DNA of 29,701 bases from a virus: positions 1-29,701 of the IMG/VR virus record IMGVR_UViG_3300027906_000095; one strand, written 5' to 3'. Shown piece after piece: positions 21,523 to 28,524 of this stretch; the first letter of the stretch is position 1; every line of letters starts with the position of its first letter. A program made the translations under genes and the position numbers. The notes below the pieces were generated by a model. The model saw nothing but the letters and a program-made list of their open reading frames with translations. It ran no database searches and had not been told where the DNA came from.

Positions 21523-22334
21523 AATATTCCTCTTAAAGATGCCCCACCACCGTCTATGTTCCTCGCGTTATGAAGAACATTATCATATGTAAAGTGAGGT
21601 TGTTCAATTTCAAATTTGGGTTTACTAGTTTTGTCAAACCATTTTAAGTTATGGTCTTTTGGATAAGTTCTAGTCCATTCCATATTTGATTTTTTCAATA
21701 ATTTTTTTGCCTTCTTGTTCAGCGGAAAGATATATCTAAACATATATCCTTCTATTTTTTTGATTCCTCTGTCTATCATAAAATCAGAGGTCAACCAAAA
21801 AACTCTCTCTTTGCCAGAGAACCTTGCGTTCTCTTCACATAATTTTCTTGTTGCTCTTGGGTGAACTTTCTCTCCATTTATTTCGTATACTTGAGTGAAG
21901 TATTGTCCACCATATAAAAAGTTACTTGCCTGATATACATATCCACATTTACCCATGATACCATCTGCCATTGTATAAAGAAACAATACATCTGGACAAT
22001 TATCTTTTATCCATCTCACAGCTTTCTTTATCATCTGTGATTCGGAATTGGTTGGCATTTCATCTGTCATGCACATCTTACCAATTTCCCAGTAATGTTT
22101 TGACTCCAACCCAGTAAACATCTTGTTTATTGTTTGTCGAGGCTGTGTTCCCCAACCCAGAGTCAAAACACCTACTAGTTCACCTTCCAAGAAACACCCT
22201 AAAAAGTGTTTCGTGAGTTTAGGCATCATAGGTGAATAATGATGCGTTTGTATAAAATCGATTGCGAGTTCTTTTGATAAAGGTTTTAAATCGTAATCAA
22301 CTTTATGCAAACTGTTCTTCTGTTCCCAATCCAT
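21519..22334 (-). CDS. Mom-like (GNAT-fold) putative DNA-modification protein
   Basis: The segment FIQTHHYSPMMPKLTKHFLG (from about residue 28), then GELVGVLTLGWGTQPRQTI, EIGKMCMTDEMPTNSESQMI and FLYTMADGIMGKCGYVYQAS follows the pattern of phage Mu Mom-like proteins and GNAT acyltransferases: substrate His/Tyr, hydrophobic strands and a Q/S-rich cofactor-binding loop. Mu Mom adds a carbamoylmethyl-type group to adenine to block restriction. I infer a similar modification or a related transfer. The Lys-rich C-terminal part is specific. I use the first ATG (22334); a TTG at 22310 would leave a shorter overlap with the peroxiredoxin gene and is also possible. No strong ribosome site is seen. Confidence 0.75.
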   Translation of the reverse strand: MDWEQKNSLHKVDYDLKPLSKELAIDFIQTHHYSPMMPKLTKHFLGCFLEGELVGVLTLGWGTQPRQTINKMFTGLESKHYWEIGKMCMTDEMPTNSESQMIKKAVRWIKDNCPDVLFLYTMADGIMGKCGYVYQASNFLYGGQYFTQVYEINGEKVHPRATRKLCEENARFSGKERVFWLTSDFMIDRGIKKIEGYMFRYIFPLNKKAKKLLKKSNMEWTRTYPKDHNLKWFDKTSKPKFEIEQPHFTYDNVLHNARNIDGGGASLRGIL

Positions 22335-22917
22335 CTTCAAGATTCAATTCGTGCTGACGCCCTACAGGACTTTCAGTTTGAACATACTCCATCATAGTTA
22401 GTGGGTCAGATACTTCATATGGGTCTGTCGGACAATCGTCACCACATCCATCTTCGACAAATGCGACTTCAACTACACCATCATTCGCGAGCAGAGAATA
22501 TCTCCATGACCTCGCTCCGAATCCCAGATTGTCTTTTCTTACTAATGCACCTATTTGCTCAGTAAAATAAGCACTACCATCTGGAATCATTTTTACATTA
22601 TCGATATTCAACCATTCCGCCCACTTGTTCATAACAAAACTATCATTAACAGATAGACAGTATACTTCATCAACACCATTCGCCTTGAACAACTCATAGT
22701 TGTTATCATAGTCTGGTAGTTGATAAGTAGAACATGTTGGCGTGAAAGCGCCTGGCAAAGAAAAGAGAATTACCCTCTTATCCTTGAACAAGTCAGTTGA
22801 ATTAACCATCTGCCAAATGTATGGGTTCTCATCACCCTGTGCTGCCATGTTTTCATCCCTTACCCTTATGTGGAAAGTGATATCTTGTGGCAGTTTTTGA
22901 CCAACTTCGATTTCCAT
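22303..22917 (-). CDS. Peroxiredoxin (Prx5/thioredoxin-fold redoxin)
   Basis: Predicted thiol peroxidase reducing peroxides. PGAFTPTCSTYQLP contains the peroxidatic Cys62 in the Prx P-x-x-x-T-x-x-C context; a conserved Arg in FGARSWRY is in the expected area. The segment VILFSLPG is the core strand. A second cysteine pair (DGCGDDCP, about 157-161) could be the resolving site. The C-terminal 30 residues extend beyond a minimal Prx5. It may protect the host from oxidative stress while the phage replicates. The ATG abuts the stop of the 54-aa gene (TAA-ATG), and AAGGAGAAG is the ribosome site. Confidence 0.9.
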   Translation of the reverse strand: MEIEVGQKLPQDITFHIRVRDENMAAQGDENPYIWQMVNSTDLFKDKRVILFSLPGAFTPTCSTYQLPDYDNNYELFKANGVDEVYCLSVNDSFVMNKWAEWLNIDNVKMIPDGSAYFTEQIGALVRKDNLGFGARSWRYSLLANDGVVEVAFVEDGCGDDCPTDPYEVSDPLTMMEYVQTESPVGRQHELNLEDGLGTEEQFA

Positions 22918-23082
22918 TTACTTCTCCTTCAACTTTTCCTTGTCATGTGCTAACCAATTGTATATTTTTTTGGTTACCCATAACTGGGAATTTCTAATAA
23001 AATCACCTCTCGGCATTAACCAGCCGGCCATGAAAGAAAGTATCATTCCATAGACAGCAATCATTCCTTCAACCCAAGCCAT
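22918..23082 (-). CDS. Small membrane protein between gp45 and peroxiredoxin (54 aa)
   Basis: The ATG at 23082 overlaps the gp45 stop (TAATG) and the stop codon abuts the peroxiredoxin ATG, so it fills the gap exactly. MAWVEGMIAVYGMILSFMAG (then WLMPRGD) gives a hydrophobic N-terminal helix about residues 4-22; the rest is basic with a helical WVTKKIYNWLAHDKEKLKEK. A single-pass inner-membrane protein with its tail in the cytoplasm is likely. No homologue is recognised. Exact coupling to both neighbours supports expression. Confidence 0.75.
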   Translation of the reverse strand: MAWVEGMIAVYGMILSFMAGWLMPRGDFIRNSQLWVTKKIYNWLAHDKEKLKEK

Positions 23083-23732
23083 TAAATATTTGAACTTGGT
23101 TCAAGGGCCAAGAAGTAGGTTCTCTTCGCGTTAGAAAATTTGAATACTTTCTTTTGAGAAACAGTAACCTCATAATCATCGGGGATTACTTTTAGATTCT
23201 CAATACCTAGTCTAGCATCAAATTGTACATTCGCTTGACCAATGTCAGTAGTGAATGAATTACTCTTCGGAGTATTGGGGTCACCAACACTAAGGACTAC
23301 TCCATTACCACTAGCAACCACACTAAGAGTAGGTGCAGAGATTACACTCGCTGCCCTATAAATAGTGTTGATTTGTTCTTTGGTAATATTGAATTGATAG
23401 AAAGCATCAATTTCAATTTCTTTCTCTGGCGCTGCCACGATGATAGATGGTTCCGCGTAATAAAACTTGAACCTCCCAGCATCAGATTTGCATGTCAGAT
23501 AATCTTCAGAAAAATCAATCTCAGTATCTTCACTCATAGTGACCAAAGATAGGAATTGATTTAAGTCATAGATTGCGAACTCCTGTGGGAAGTTCTCTTC
23601 TATAGTGCCCTTTGCAAGAATAGACTTTGAAGCGGACACAGTTGATAAACTACTACCAGATTTTACCAAGAGATTGGTATTAATCGTAGCGTAGTTCTTC
23701 AACAACTCCAGAGTACTTTTGGATAGTTTCAT
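23082..23732 (-). CDS. gp45: Sliding clamp gp45
   Basis: The T4 DNA-polymerase processivity clamp and late-transcription coactivator. The start MKLSKSTLELLKNYATINTN matches T4 gp45 (MKLSKDTTALLKNFATINSG) closely, so I use the ATG at 23732; an upstream in-frame TTG lies inside the GAGG ribosome site. AIYDLNQFLSLVTM corresponds to the T4 AIYDLNGFL segment, and YNI-type strands follow. 216 aa compared with 228 in T4. As in T4 it would also couple replication to late transcription at TATAAATA boxes. Its promoter is a clear TTGACA/TATTAT site. Confidence 0.97.
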   Translation of the reverse strand: MKLSKSTLELLKNYATINTNLLVKSGSSLSTVSASKSILAKGTIEENFPQEFAIYDLNQFLSLVTMSEDTEIDFSEDYLTCKSDAGRFKFYYAEPSIIVAAPEKEIEIDAFYQFNITKEQINTIYRAASVISAPTLSVVASGNGVVLSVGDPNTPKSNSFTTDIGQANVQFDARLGIENLKVIPDDYEVTVSQKKVFKFSNAKRTYFLALEPSSNI

Positions 23733-23760
23733 AATATACCTCAATCAAATTAAACATCAT

Positions 23761-23790
23761 ATAATAACATTTGTTAGGGGCAAATGTCAA
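23761..23790 (-). promoter_or_regulatory. Promoter of gp45
   Basis: TTGACA (23785-23790), an 18-nt spacer ending in TGT and TATTAT (23761-23766) on the minus strand. The first 14 bases from the -35 are identical to those of the promoter of the CobS-like gene at 25.9 kb. Confidence 0.8.
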
Positions 23791-23799
23791 CCCCATTCT

Positions 23800-24150
23800 T
23801 TATACTTCCGCCGTAGTAGTCTCAGCAGTCATACTATTAGCAGTTAAGTAATCGGTGTACGCGGTTTCTGATAGATGAGCAGTGCCAGAGTATGGTGCAG
23901 ATGCAAATAAAGCATCTCTATCTACTACAAATGCATCATAAGCATCCTCATCAGCAAAGTCTAATTCCCATTTAAATGAGAGATTATCTTCTGCTACAGT
24001 AAGTGTTACTGTTACATCGCTTCTCGCGTCAAGCCAATTCCTAAAATGTGTACCATTAGTTTCAAAACCAGAGTCAGCATCCTCAGCAAAGAAATACCAA
24101 TCTTTTGTAGTATCTGGTCGAGTACTTGTGTATGTTAATCTATATGCCAT
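23800..24150 (-). CDS. Acidic hypothetical phage protein (116 aa)
   Basis: The ribosome site AGAGGAATG is 5 nt before the ATG at 24150. MAYRLTYTSTRPDTTKDWYF starts a strand-rich acidic protein with many Asp, Thr and Ala. Its tail (TAETTTAEV) is Thr-rich. No cysteines, signal or catalytic motif are seen. It has its own late box and precedes the gp45 promoter, so it is a single-gene late unit inside the early region, which hints at a small structural or decoration protein; that is inference. Confidence 0.75.
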   Translation of the reverse strand: MAYRLTYTSTRPDTTKDWYFFAEDADSGFETNGTHFRNWLDARSDVTVTLTVAEDNLSFKWELDFADEDAYDAFVVDRDALFASAPYSGTAHLSETAYTDYLTANSMTAETTTAEV

Positions 24151-24181
24151 TGTTCATTCCTCTAAAAAATTCTTACTCTCT

Positions 24182-24189
24182 TATTTATA
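24182..24189 (-). promoter_or_regulatory. T4-type late box TATAAATA for the 24150 gene
   Basis: A perfect TATAAATA on the minus strand 32 nt before the ATG at 24150. The predicted start is about 24176 with a leader of about 25 nt. It lies 9 nt after a large terminator-like hairpin. Confidence 0.75.
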
Positions 24190-24197
24190 ATAAAAGT

Positions 24198-24269
24198 GTC
24201 GGGAACTTGATACTTCTTGTGAGAGAGTAAGAGAGAGGTGTACCAAGTCCCGACTGCCCGCTGGGGGCA
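24198..24269 (-). terminator. Structured intergenic element: long hairpin with T-rich tail plus small GC hairpin
   Basis: On the minus strand GTCGGGACTTGGTAC (24254 to 24240) pairs with GTATCAAGTTCCCGAC (24213 to 24198): a 15-bp stem (one G-T pair, one bulged T), followed by ACTTTTATTATA. A small TGCCC/GGGCA hairpin (24255-24269) stands just before it. The T-rich tail makes it a plausible terminator for the VWA-ATPase-DUF3310 unit. The 26-nt loop is almost all C and T (CTCTCTCTTACTCTCTC), unusual for a terminator, so it may be more than that. Confidence 0.65.
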
Positions 24270-24274
24270 AACTG

Positions 24275-24646
24275 TTAAAAGGGTATATCGTCTACGATAT
24301 CGCCTTCAAATTGTTCGTACTGGCGAGTCTCTTCTTCATACTCTTCTTCTTCGCCATCAATAAATTGTTCGTTGTCATGTACATGCAATGCAATAATAGC
24401 ATAGTGCAGTACCTTTAATAAATCTTTACGGTTAGTACCGTCTTTTTTTCCATACCTCTGGGCATACTTTAGAATGTTTCCAATGCAAAATCCCATCCCA
24501 TGGCCACCATCAATAATGAATTCGGTTGCCTGATATTTGTTTTGGGAATAATGTTGCCCATAAGTTTCATCTATATAAGATTGGAGCTCTTGAATAAGAG
24601 CCCCTTCATTATATTTGTAGTCAATGTTAAAAGTCATAACTGTCAT
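24275..24646 (-). CDS. DUF3310-like small protein (123 aa)
   Basis: The core ATEFIIDGGHGMGFCIGNIL then YAQRYGKKDGTNRKDLLKVL and HYAIIALHVH is the DUF3310 pattern (I-E-x-I ... F-C-L-G-N-x-x-K-Y-x-x-R-x-x-x-K-x-G ... D-L-x-K-x-x-x-Y), a short phage family often called a nucleotide-kinase-like protein without proof. The rest is acidic and ends EGDIVDDIPF, like the acidic tails seen in T4-type DNA-metabolism proteins. I place the start at the ATG at 24646, close behind GAGG, overlapping the ATPase end by 20 nt; the ATG at 24637 is also possible. Function unknown; DNA metabolism suggested by neighbours. Confidence 0.8.
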   Translation of the reverse strand: MTVMTFNIDYKYNEGALIQELQSYIDETYGQHYSQNKYQATEFIIDGGHGMGFCIGNILKYAQRYGKKDGTNRKDLLKVLHYAIIALHVHDNEQFIDGEEEEYEEETRQYEQFEGDIVDDIPF

Positions 24647-25865
24647 TTTCCTCAGAAGTTTCAGTTTCAGAACCATCGGTAGGATTGTCCATGATTTCTT
24701 CTACAGAGGCACCAGCATCAACCTTAGTGTAAAGGTCAATAAAGGCAGTCTTAGTGTCGGTATCGAACCTATTGACACACAACTGAATTGCCTTGATTCT
24801 ATCAGAGAACATCGCGTATGCCTTGACAATGTGTTCCAACCTTCTGGTAGAAACCAACTCATCAATTCCACCTTCGTAGAAAGTCTTTCTGATTATGTCA
24901 GCCCACATGACCAACTTGTCAGCAAAGTCTTCATCGATACACTCAGCAACACCCATTTTGTTCATGACAATTTTCTTCTCTTGAACACTAGAAGGATATT
25001 CCTGTTCCACCGTGATAGCAAACCTTTCTAGGAACGCCTCATCCAGAACTTGAGCACCCATGAACTTACCGTCATCGGAACCTTTACCTTTTGTGTTCGC
25101 AGTAGCAATCACATTGAAACCAGTAGCAGGCGTAATGACCTCACCAGACTTCTTATTGAAGTAAGGTTTCCCTTCAAGGATTGCCTGAAGGCACATCAAC
25201 TTGTTAGAACCCCTATCAATTTCATCTAGGATAAGAATCGCACCTCTCTTCATGGCAGTCAGAACAGGGCCTTCCCTGTAAACAACATTACCATCAACAA
25301 GAGTATTGCCACCGATTAAATCATCCTCATCAGTTTCGATAGAGATGTTAACCCTAATCGCTTCTTTTTTGAGTTTGGCACAAACCTGTTCCACCATCAT
25401 AGTCTTACCGTTACCAGATAGACCACAAATAAATGTAGGATAAAACATACCAGACTTGATAATGTTCACCAAATCTTTATGGAACCCAAATGGGACATAA
25501 GTACTATCTGAATCTGGAATTAAATTTTCAATTTCCACCGCAAGTTTTGCCTGTTTTACAATCTTGGCATCCAATGTTTGAGACTGAATTGTCTCAATTG
25601 GTTCTAGGGTAGATACCGACTCTTCAAGGGCAGGCGCCACAGGGGCGACAGGTTTGAGAGCAGTATTACCCACCGTCATTAGAGTTGCCATGTTTGGCGA
25701 AAATTGGTTCCTACCAATTTTACACTCTTTAAAAAACCACATGGGATTTTTCAACCCATTCGATTTTGCAATCTGCATTGCCTCCGTTTTGGAGAACACG
25801 GCAGACGCGGAATTGTTCACATCGGCAAGGGCCTGAAGGAACTGTTCTTTTTGTTTTACACTCAT
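24627..25865 (-). CDS. cobS: CobS/MoxR-like AAA+ ATPase (412 aa)
   Basis: AAA+ ATPase of the MoxR/CobS group. Walker A GLSGNGKT (148-155), Walker B LILDEID (211-217), sensor 1 IATAN (253-257) and the arginine-finger region LDEAFLERF (274-282) are all present; TDEDDLIGG and KRGAILILDE are typical. The N-terminal 125 residues contain a helical charged part and a Pro/Ala-rich linker. The acidic C-terminus ends ENDSYDF. Such genes in marine T4-like phages are commonly annotated as cobaltochelatase CobS, but the neighbour here is a VWA protein and not CobN, so a MoxR-type remodelling ATPase is equally likely. Promoter at 25899-25927; ribosome site GAGAGG. Confidence 0.88.
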   Translation of the reverse strand: MSVKQKEQFLQALADVNNSASAVFSKTEAMQIAKSNGLKNPMWFFKECKIGRNQFSPNMATLMTVGNTALKPVAPVAPALEESVSTLEPIETIQSQTLDAKIVKQAKLAVEIENLIPDSDSTYVPFGFHKDLVNIIKSGMFYPTFICGLSGNGKTMMVEQVCAKLKKEAIRVNISIETDEDDLIGGNTLVDGNVVYREGPVLTAMKRGAILILDEIDRGSNKLMCLQAILEGKPYFNKKSGEVITPATGFNVIATANTKGKGSDDGKFMGAQVLDEAFLERFAITVEQEYPSSVQEKKIVMNKMGVAECIDEDFADKLVMWADIIRKTFYEGGIDELVSTRRLEHIVKAYAMFSDRIKAIQLCVNRFDTDTKTAFIDLYTKVDAGASVEEIMDNPTDGSETETSEENDSYDF

Positions 25866-25898
25866 AATATATAACCTCTCATCTCAATTTACTAGATC

Positions 25899-25927
25899 AT
25901 GATCCCATATTTCGGGGCAAATGTCAA
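25899..25927 (-). promoter_or_regulatory. Early/middle promoter of the CobS-like gene, with GATCATGATC palindrome
   Basis: TTGACA (25922-25927), a 17-nt spacer ending in TATGG and GATCAT (25899-25904) with TGN. The palindrome GATCATGATC spans 25895-25904. An 18-base block (25918-25935) is identical to that at 10721-10738. Confidence 0.75.
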
Positions 25928-25932
25928 GGGCC

Positions 25933-25954
25933 AAAATGAATTTTTTTTCATTTT
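25933..25954. other. AT-only inverted repeat upstream of the CobS-like promoter
   Basis: Arms AAAATGAA and TTCATTTT (8 bp) with a 6-nt loop of one base type. It lies between the stop of the VWA gene and the -35 region. It could be a weak terminator or UP element. AT-only, so the stability is low. Confidence 0.35.
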
Positions 25955-25976
25955 CTTTCCCTGTAAAATCAACCAC

Positions 25977-28403
25977 TTACGCGACCTCATCTATGAATCT
26001 GTTTAAGAACTGTCTAGAATTGGACTTGCCTTTCTGGAATTTCTTAAACCCTCTCAATATGTCAGCCTTAGTATCAGACTTGACTTCAAACTCTGCCTCT
26101 TCATTAAGAGACTTTGCACCTTTCAAAATGAAAGTAGCATCACTTCCCAACTTAGACTGGCAAGACATGAAGTTATTGAGTTTCCAATTAGTTGCCTTTT
26201 CTTTAGCAAAATTGTCATCGTACTCGGCATACTCACCTGTCATATCAGTCCACGCCTGTCTCGCTTCTCTAATGTTATTATCAACTAAGAAGAAGTGAAC
26301 AATTCTGGAACCTACAAACTTTTTGTAGTAGTCAAAAGTAACAGCAGTAGCACTTTCATAACTGACTCTACCGTAGTTTGTTCCATACATCCCTTTGATG
26401 TTAGTGGTAACTGACATACCGTTGCCTTTCAATTGGAACTTACCAATGTCACATCTTTCTGAACCGTATCCACAAAACTCTTTTGAGATGGCATTTTCAT
26501 ATCTGAACCTACCATTCTCTTCATATTGACCTTCCGCGATTACTTCTAAGTCAGAAGTGTTTCCACCATCGGAAAGAACAATTGTGTTCATAACTTCAAT
26601 TCTGTTTCTTTCCTTGAACTGTTTAGCAATCTTAGCACCAACTATCATACAACTTGACAGCGGAGTAGAACCAAGATAAAGATGGTAAGGACAGTCATAT
26701 CTTTCCATTCTTGGTTTCATATCTCTCCACTCATACGCGGTTTTGTAACCAAGTAATTTTTTGAAACATCTATTGTACTCACCTTGAGGCAACTCAGAAG
26801 ATATCAACTGAAGCAGAGCGAATCCACCAGCCTCAATAAACAACTCACCATCATTAGCAGATTGGAAAGCAGAACCTCTAGACCCATTCCCAAACTTCTC
26901 ACTTTGGAGAGAGTTAGCACAGTTTGAAAAACCGTACACATCAAATGGGATACCAACTTTTTTACAGAAGGCAACTTGGATTAGTGTCTGTTCAATAGTA
27001 CCAGCCATGTGTCTACCCATTGAACCAGAAAAGTCTACAAACATCATCATGCCGTGGTTCTGACCATTTGGCACAGTAGTACTCGATAGGAACAAGTCTT
27101 CAGTCAACTTGTATGCCCATAACTTATCTTCATTCAACTTACCAGTTTTATTGACTCGAGCCTTCTTTAATAGAGTGGCTTTTTTCTTCATCTCAAACTG
27201 CATAACCAGTTGATTGATTGAACCTTTATTTCTTTGCATAAATTCATCAAGCAATGTTTTCTCTACATCCTTAGCAGAACCAGCAGGAACATCATCGTAC
27301 CTTCCACCACAAATATACTTGAAATCTTGGGCAGGCCAAACATCGGTAGTTGGGAAAACAAAGTACTTAGTCTTGAACTTAGGCATAGTAGCAGTAACAA
27401 CACCATTGGTCTTGCCATCTTCTACTAGGTTTTGTTCAGCATCCCTAAACGCTTCATCGGTAAATGACTTAGGTTCCGCGTCATCGAAATCGTGAGGATT
27501 GTGTCCCTCAGTTTCAGTAGAACCCTCTTGAATCGGGCCATCTTCTGGGTCACCAGACTCTTTAGTATCTTCAGTATCTTTTGATTCTTCATTAGAAGGC
27601 GTAGTCTTTTCAGTTTCTTTTTCAGTCTCTTCACCTTCACCAGACTCAGCGCCACTCTCTTCTGATTCTTCAGACTCTTCAGTCTCTTCACCAGACTGAG
27701 CATCGCCCTCTTCTGATTCTTCAGACTCTTCTTCACCGTATGGATTTTCAACCCATTCGCCATTCTCATCCATATCAAAATCATCTTCATCATCACCGAA
27801 CTGGGGCATACCCATGTTCTCATCTAAAAGATCTTGCATCGCATCTTCAGTCTTAGAGAACTCAAATAATTCCTCAGCGATGGCGACAACCTCATCCCAA
27901 GTCTCAGCAGCGAAACACTTGTCAAGTATGACCTGTTCCTCAGCAGTGAATTGTAGAGTAAGGAAAGCACCAACCTTAGCGTGAAGATTGATTCTATCAA
28001 TTAATGGTAATTCTTGGGGAGTCTTTTGTAATTTTGAAAGACCGAAAAAGTCCTTCTTATAAAGCATTTGATATCCTTTATAGAATGACTTGACCAAGCC
28101 TGGATATCTAATTTTAACTAGTCTCTCATTCCTAACATCTTCTACGACATTCAAGAATGATTTGAAATTCGCACCCTTACTAGAAGCGGCAGTATGCCAA
28201 CCTTCAGCGGGAGTTACTAGAGCGTGACCTACTTCATGACCAATCAATAAATCATACAAGAAATCAGGCATGTCCTTCCAATTGGGAAGTACAATCTTCC
28301 TAGATTTCAAATCAAAGTACGCGGTAGGTACATTCCTATGTTCAATCGAAACATCCTCAGTAGCGAGGAGTTTCGCAAGGTATGATTTTTGGGTTATGTC
28401 CAT
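25977..28403 (-). CDS. VWA-domain protein with HExxH motif (CobT-like, 808 aa)
   Basis: Two recognisable parts. The N-terminal region has HEVGH at 56-60 and FLNVVEDVRNE near 83-93, the arrangement of a zincin-like (gluzincin) domain where the later Glu may be the third zinc ligand. Residues about 205-310 are very acidic and Ser-rich (EESEESEE repeats). The C-terminal half has a von Willebrand A domain with the MIDAS motif D457-F-S-G-S461 and later TPLSSCM and IVLSDGGN. This is the CobT-like layout (acidic linker then VWA). It is translated just before the AAA+ ATPase; the two probably form a metal-dependent ATPase/VWA complex. Protease activity is inferred from one motif only. Promoter at 28431-28459. 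Confidence 0.85.
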   Translation of the reverse strand: MDITQKSYLAKLLATEDVSIEHRNVPTAYFDLKSRKIVLPNWKDMPDFLYDLLIGHEVGHALVTPAEGWHTAASSKGANFKSFLNVVEDVRNERLVKIRYPGLVKSFYKGYQMLYKKDFFGLSKLQKTPQELPLIDRINLHAKVGAFLTLQFTAEEQVILDKCFAAETWDEVVAIAEELFEFSKTEDAMQDLLDENMGMPQFGDDEDDFDMDENGEWVENPYGEEESEESEEGDAQSGEETEESEESEESGAESGEGEETEKETEKTTPSNEESKDTEDTKESGDPEDGPIQEGSTETEGHNPHDFDDAEPKSFTDEAFRDAEQNLVEDGKTNGVVTATMPKFKTKYFVFPTTDVWPAQDFKYICGGRYDDVPAGSAKDVEKTLLDEFMQRNKGSINQLVMQFEMKKKATLLKKARVNKTGKLNEDKLWAYKLTEDLFLSSTTVPNGQNHGMMMFVDFSGSMGRHMAGTIEQTLIQVAFCKKVGIPFDVYGFSNCANSLQSEKFGNGSRGSAFQSANDGELFIEAGGFALLQLISSELPQGEYNRCFKKLLGYKTAYEWRDMKPRMERYDCPYHLYLGSTPLSSCMIVGAKIAKQFKERNRIEVMNTIVLSDGGNTSDLEVIAEGQYEENGRFRYENAISKEFCGYGSERCDIGKFQLKGNGMSVTTNIKGMYGTNYGRVSYESATAVTFDYYKKFVGSRIVHFFLVDNNIREARQAWTDMTGEYAEYDDNFAKEKATNWKLNNFMSCQSKLGSDATFILKGAKSLNEEAEFEVKSDTKADILRGFKKFQKGKSNSRQFLNRFIDEVA
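27657..27731. repeat. 24-bp perfect direct repeat in the acidic linker of the VWA gene
   Basis: CTCTTCTGATTCTTCAGACT plus four more bases occurs at 27657-27680 and again at 27708-27731, 51 bp apart, which is 17 codons, so the repeat stays in frame. It encodes acidic EESEESEE-type residues. Similar shorter variants lie nearby, so the acidic linker probably grew by in-frame duplication. Confidence 0.85.
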
Positions 28404-28430
28404 ATGTCTCTCACTCTCAAATACATGTAT

Positions 28431-28459
28431 ATGATCGCATATTCCATAGCAGAAGTCAA
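28431..28459 (-). promoter_or_regulatory. Early/middle promoter of the VWA gene
   Basis: TTGACT (28454-28459), a 17-nt spacer ending ATATGC and GATCAT (28431-28436) with an extended TGN, as in the promoters at 10.7 and 25.9 kb. The leader would be about 20 nt. Within the 121 nt between 28404 and 28524 I see nothing else except an AT-only stem next to the stop of the preceding gene. Confidence 0.75.
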
Positions 28460-28501
28460 GGATTATCTGCCTCTCTAAGTCATTGATTTACAAGGAAAAG
28501 T

Positions 28502-28522
28502 AAAAAAAGTTTAATTTTTTTT
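28502..28522 (-). terminator. Weak AT-only hairpin after the 50-aa gene
   Basis: A run of A pairs with a run of T across a 6-nt loop just after the stop codon at 28525, followed by T-rich sequence on the minus strand. It has no G-C pairs, so it is at most a weak terminator. Confidence 0.3.
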
Positions 28523-28524
28523 CA

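Noticed and set aside
23357-23364. TATAAATA on the plus strand inside gp45
   Set aside because: It would drive antisense transcription within a coding gene and no plus-strand gene follows; one chance match in an AT-rich window is expected.
24627-25865. Cobalamin (B12) synthesis as certain function of the CobS-like ATPase
   Set aside because: No CobN or other cobalamin gene lies in the window, and the VWA partner with HExxH fits a general MoxR-VWA pair as well, so the name is kept only as family label.
27657-27731. CRISPR-like or regulatory repeat
   Set aside because: Only two copies, in frame in an acidic coding region; they are coding repeats.
27425-27823. 132-aa open frame within the VWA gene
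   Set aside because: It arises from the repeated acidic codons of the VWA linker read in another frame; it has no ribosome site and low-complexity Lys/Leu composition.
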